A DNA stretch of 64,000 nt from Straminergon stramineum (taxonomy: Eukaryota; Streptophyta; Bryopsida; Hypnales; Calliergonaceae). Every line of letters begins with the position of its first letter. The first letter of the stretch is position 1. The notes under the pieces are model-generated. The model searched no databases. It was not told where the DNA came from and was given only the letters and a program-made list of their open reading frames with translations. This document shows positions 62,780 through 64,000 of the stretch, piece after piece. The translations under genes were made by a program, and so were the position numbers. The stretch covers positions 26,462,547 to 26,526,546 of the forward strand of contig OY987263.1 of the NCBI GenBank assembly GCA_963920665.1, written 5' to 3'.

Positions 62780-64000
62780 TTCTTTTCAGATAGAGATGCT
62801 GTGAAAGCAAACCTCATGGTCACAAATTACCAAGGCCTAGTAGGAAGCAGAGAAGTCGGCGCTAGAAAACTCGTGGATGGATTGGATCTTGACGGCTCAA
62901 ATCGAGAATGAGAGGAAGCTCTCAAAATCCAGAAAGAGGACCGTATTCAAAGATACTTCGAAGTGAACTGCGCCATATGAGAAATCAAAGAGACAAAGGG
63001 AAGACTACAGAAAAGCCCATGGGATAAGGCAACTGTAGAGCAACGAAATTGGACGAATACCAAACTCTAGGAGCTCACGCTGGAGGCTCTAGAAGCCGAG
63101 TATCACATAGTATCTACTAAATGGTTAAGAAATGGTGATAGGTAGACAAAGGAGCTTTTTAATGTTTTCAAGGATGGGAACAAGCGCAACAACATCTCCC
63201 ATCTTAGTGTTGATGGATAGGTCCTAATAGAGCAAGGAGATAAAGCAGCAATAGTCACAACATTTTACAAATGGTTATATTCAAAAGCCCCAGACTCCCC
63301 AAAAGTTCGAGAAGCTCGGCATCGAGTCTTGAGAAGTGTGCCATAAGACGTCACAAAGCAACACAACCAGGTCATGAGCAGTGAGGTTACCTTATAAGAA
63401 TTGATGGATGTGATCAAGGAGCTCACTTTGGGACATGCAACGAGCTAAGATGGGATATTAATGGACTTTTTTAAGTCCTGCACAAAGAAGATAGAAGGTG
63501 ACTTGCTATAGGCAATTAAGGAGGTTATACAGATAGGAGGTCTTTCATGTGCCTACAACAAGGGAATCATCACCTTACTTCCTAAGTGGGGGATGTAATG
63601 TTAATTAAGAATTTCTGGCCAATCATCTTGTTAGCCTCATTTTATAAAGTAGGGGTGAAAATCCTAGCCATAAGGCTTTAGTCTTTAGAAGGTCCTCCCA
63701 GCCACCATTCGACTGAACCGGACAAGTTTTGTGAGGGGACAATGTATAATAGATAATATTTTTTTAGCCTAGGAATCAATCCACCACGTGGAGGAATCTG
63801 GTTAAGACCTAGTGCTATTGTTATCAGACTTTGAAAAGGCTTATGATCGGATTTCTTGGCCTTTTATGAAGTACATACTAGAAGAACAGGGGTTTCATCC
63901 AGAGTTCATTAGAGGGGTTATGTCTCTCTCTGAGAATCCATCCTCTACAGTGATAGTCTGTGGGGAGGTCAGAGAGACTTTTGATTTGTTAAGGTCAGTC
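62780..64000 (+). pseudogene. LINE (non-LTR retrotransposon) ORF2 remnant, reverse transcriptase part
   Basis: One reading frame from about 63,020 keeps LINE-type order: TKWLRNGD, then TKELFNVFKDGNKRN, LIEQ, a linker, then GIITLLPK. After a frameshift near 63,590 it continues with NFWPIILLASFYKV, then after further shifts FVRGQCIIDN and the RT catalytic-region motif LSDFEKAYDRISW at about 63,820-63,865. Eight in-frame stops lie between 63,068 and 63,598, and more follow. The FxDD-type active site would lie beyond the window edge. No endonuclease domain could be read upstream of 62,780. This is dead plant LINE sequence, not a functional gene. Confidence 0.85.

Noticed and set aside
1..64000. 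tRNA, rRNA, CRISPR arrays or bacterial-type operons
   Set aside because: None were seen. The tandem repeats present have no spacer structure, and the genes are spliced eukaryotic genes.

Overview
The window looks like nuclear DNA of a land plant. It has long AT-rich intergenic stretches, intron-rich genes with GT-AG borders, a plastid-targeted cytochrome b6f assembly factor, an Arp2/3 subunit close to plant ARPC3, many small inverted-repeat transposons and a decayed LINE. The compact genes and tandem-SAM protein would suit a bryophyte such as a moss, but that lineage call is inference and no species can be named from the sequence.

Genes cluster in the left 26 kb, all on the minus strand. (1) About 1.6-3.9 kb: a protein joining two SAM-like segments, a Ser/Pro-rich linker and a C-terminal peroxiredoxin-like 2 (PRXL2) domain with an intact CxxC. 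(2) 9.1-11.2 kb: ARPC3, with the start codon alone at the end of exon 1. (3) 15.2-17.3 kb: CCB4, seven exons. (4) 21.5-25.4 kb: an unrecognised 575-residue protein with an acylation-like MGVCLS N terminus; its first junction is the weak point. Between genes 3 and 4 lie a 1.2 kb segmental duplication and a fragment resembling the ARPC3 upstream region.

From 26 to 53 kb the sequence is mostly gene-poor AT-rich repeat DNA. The one plausible gene is an intronless ubiquitin-like ORF at 35.7-36.2 kb. The rest holds MITE-like elements (one a three-layer nest), a 324-bp near-perfect foldback, and a dispersed AT-rich repeat family.

At 55.2-58.5 kb on the plus strand is a complete five-exon aldose 1-epimerase. 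Its last intron carries two degenerate upstream copies of the exon-5 acceptor region. To its right are a short telomere-like motif, more repeats, a duplication whose second copy was interrupted by a CATTAG-ended element, and at 62.8-64.0 kb the reverse transcriptase part of a heavily mutated LINE that runs off the window.

The genes do not form a pathway or operon. They are independent housekeeping-type loci: actin nucleation, plastid haem attachment, sugar mutarotation and a putative thiol-redox protein. All gene models were spliced by eye, with exon phases checked by arithmetic.
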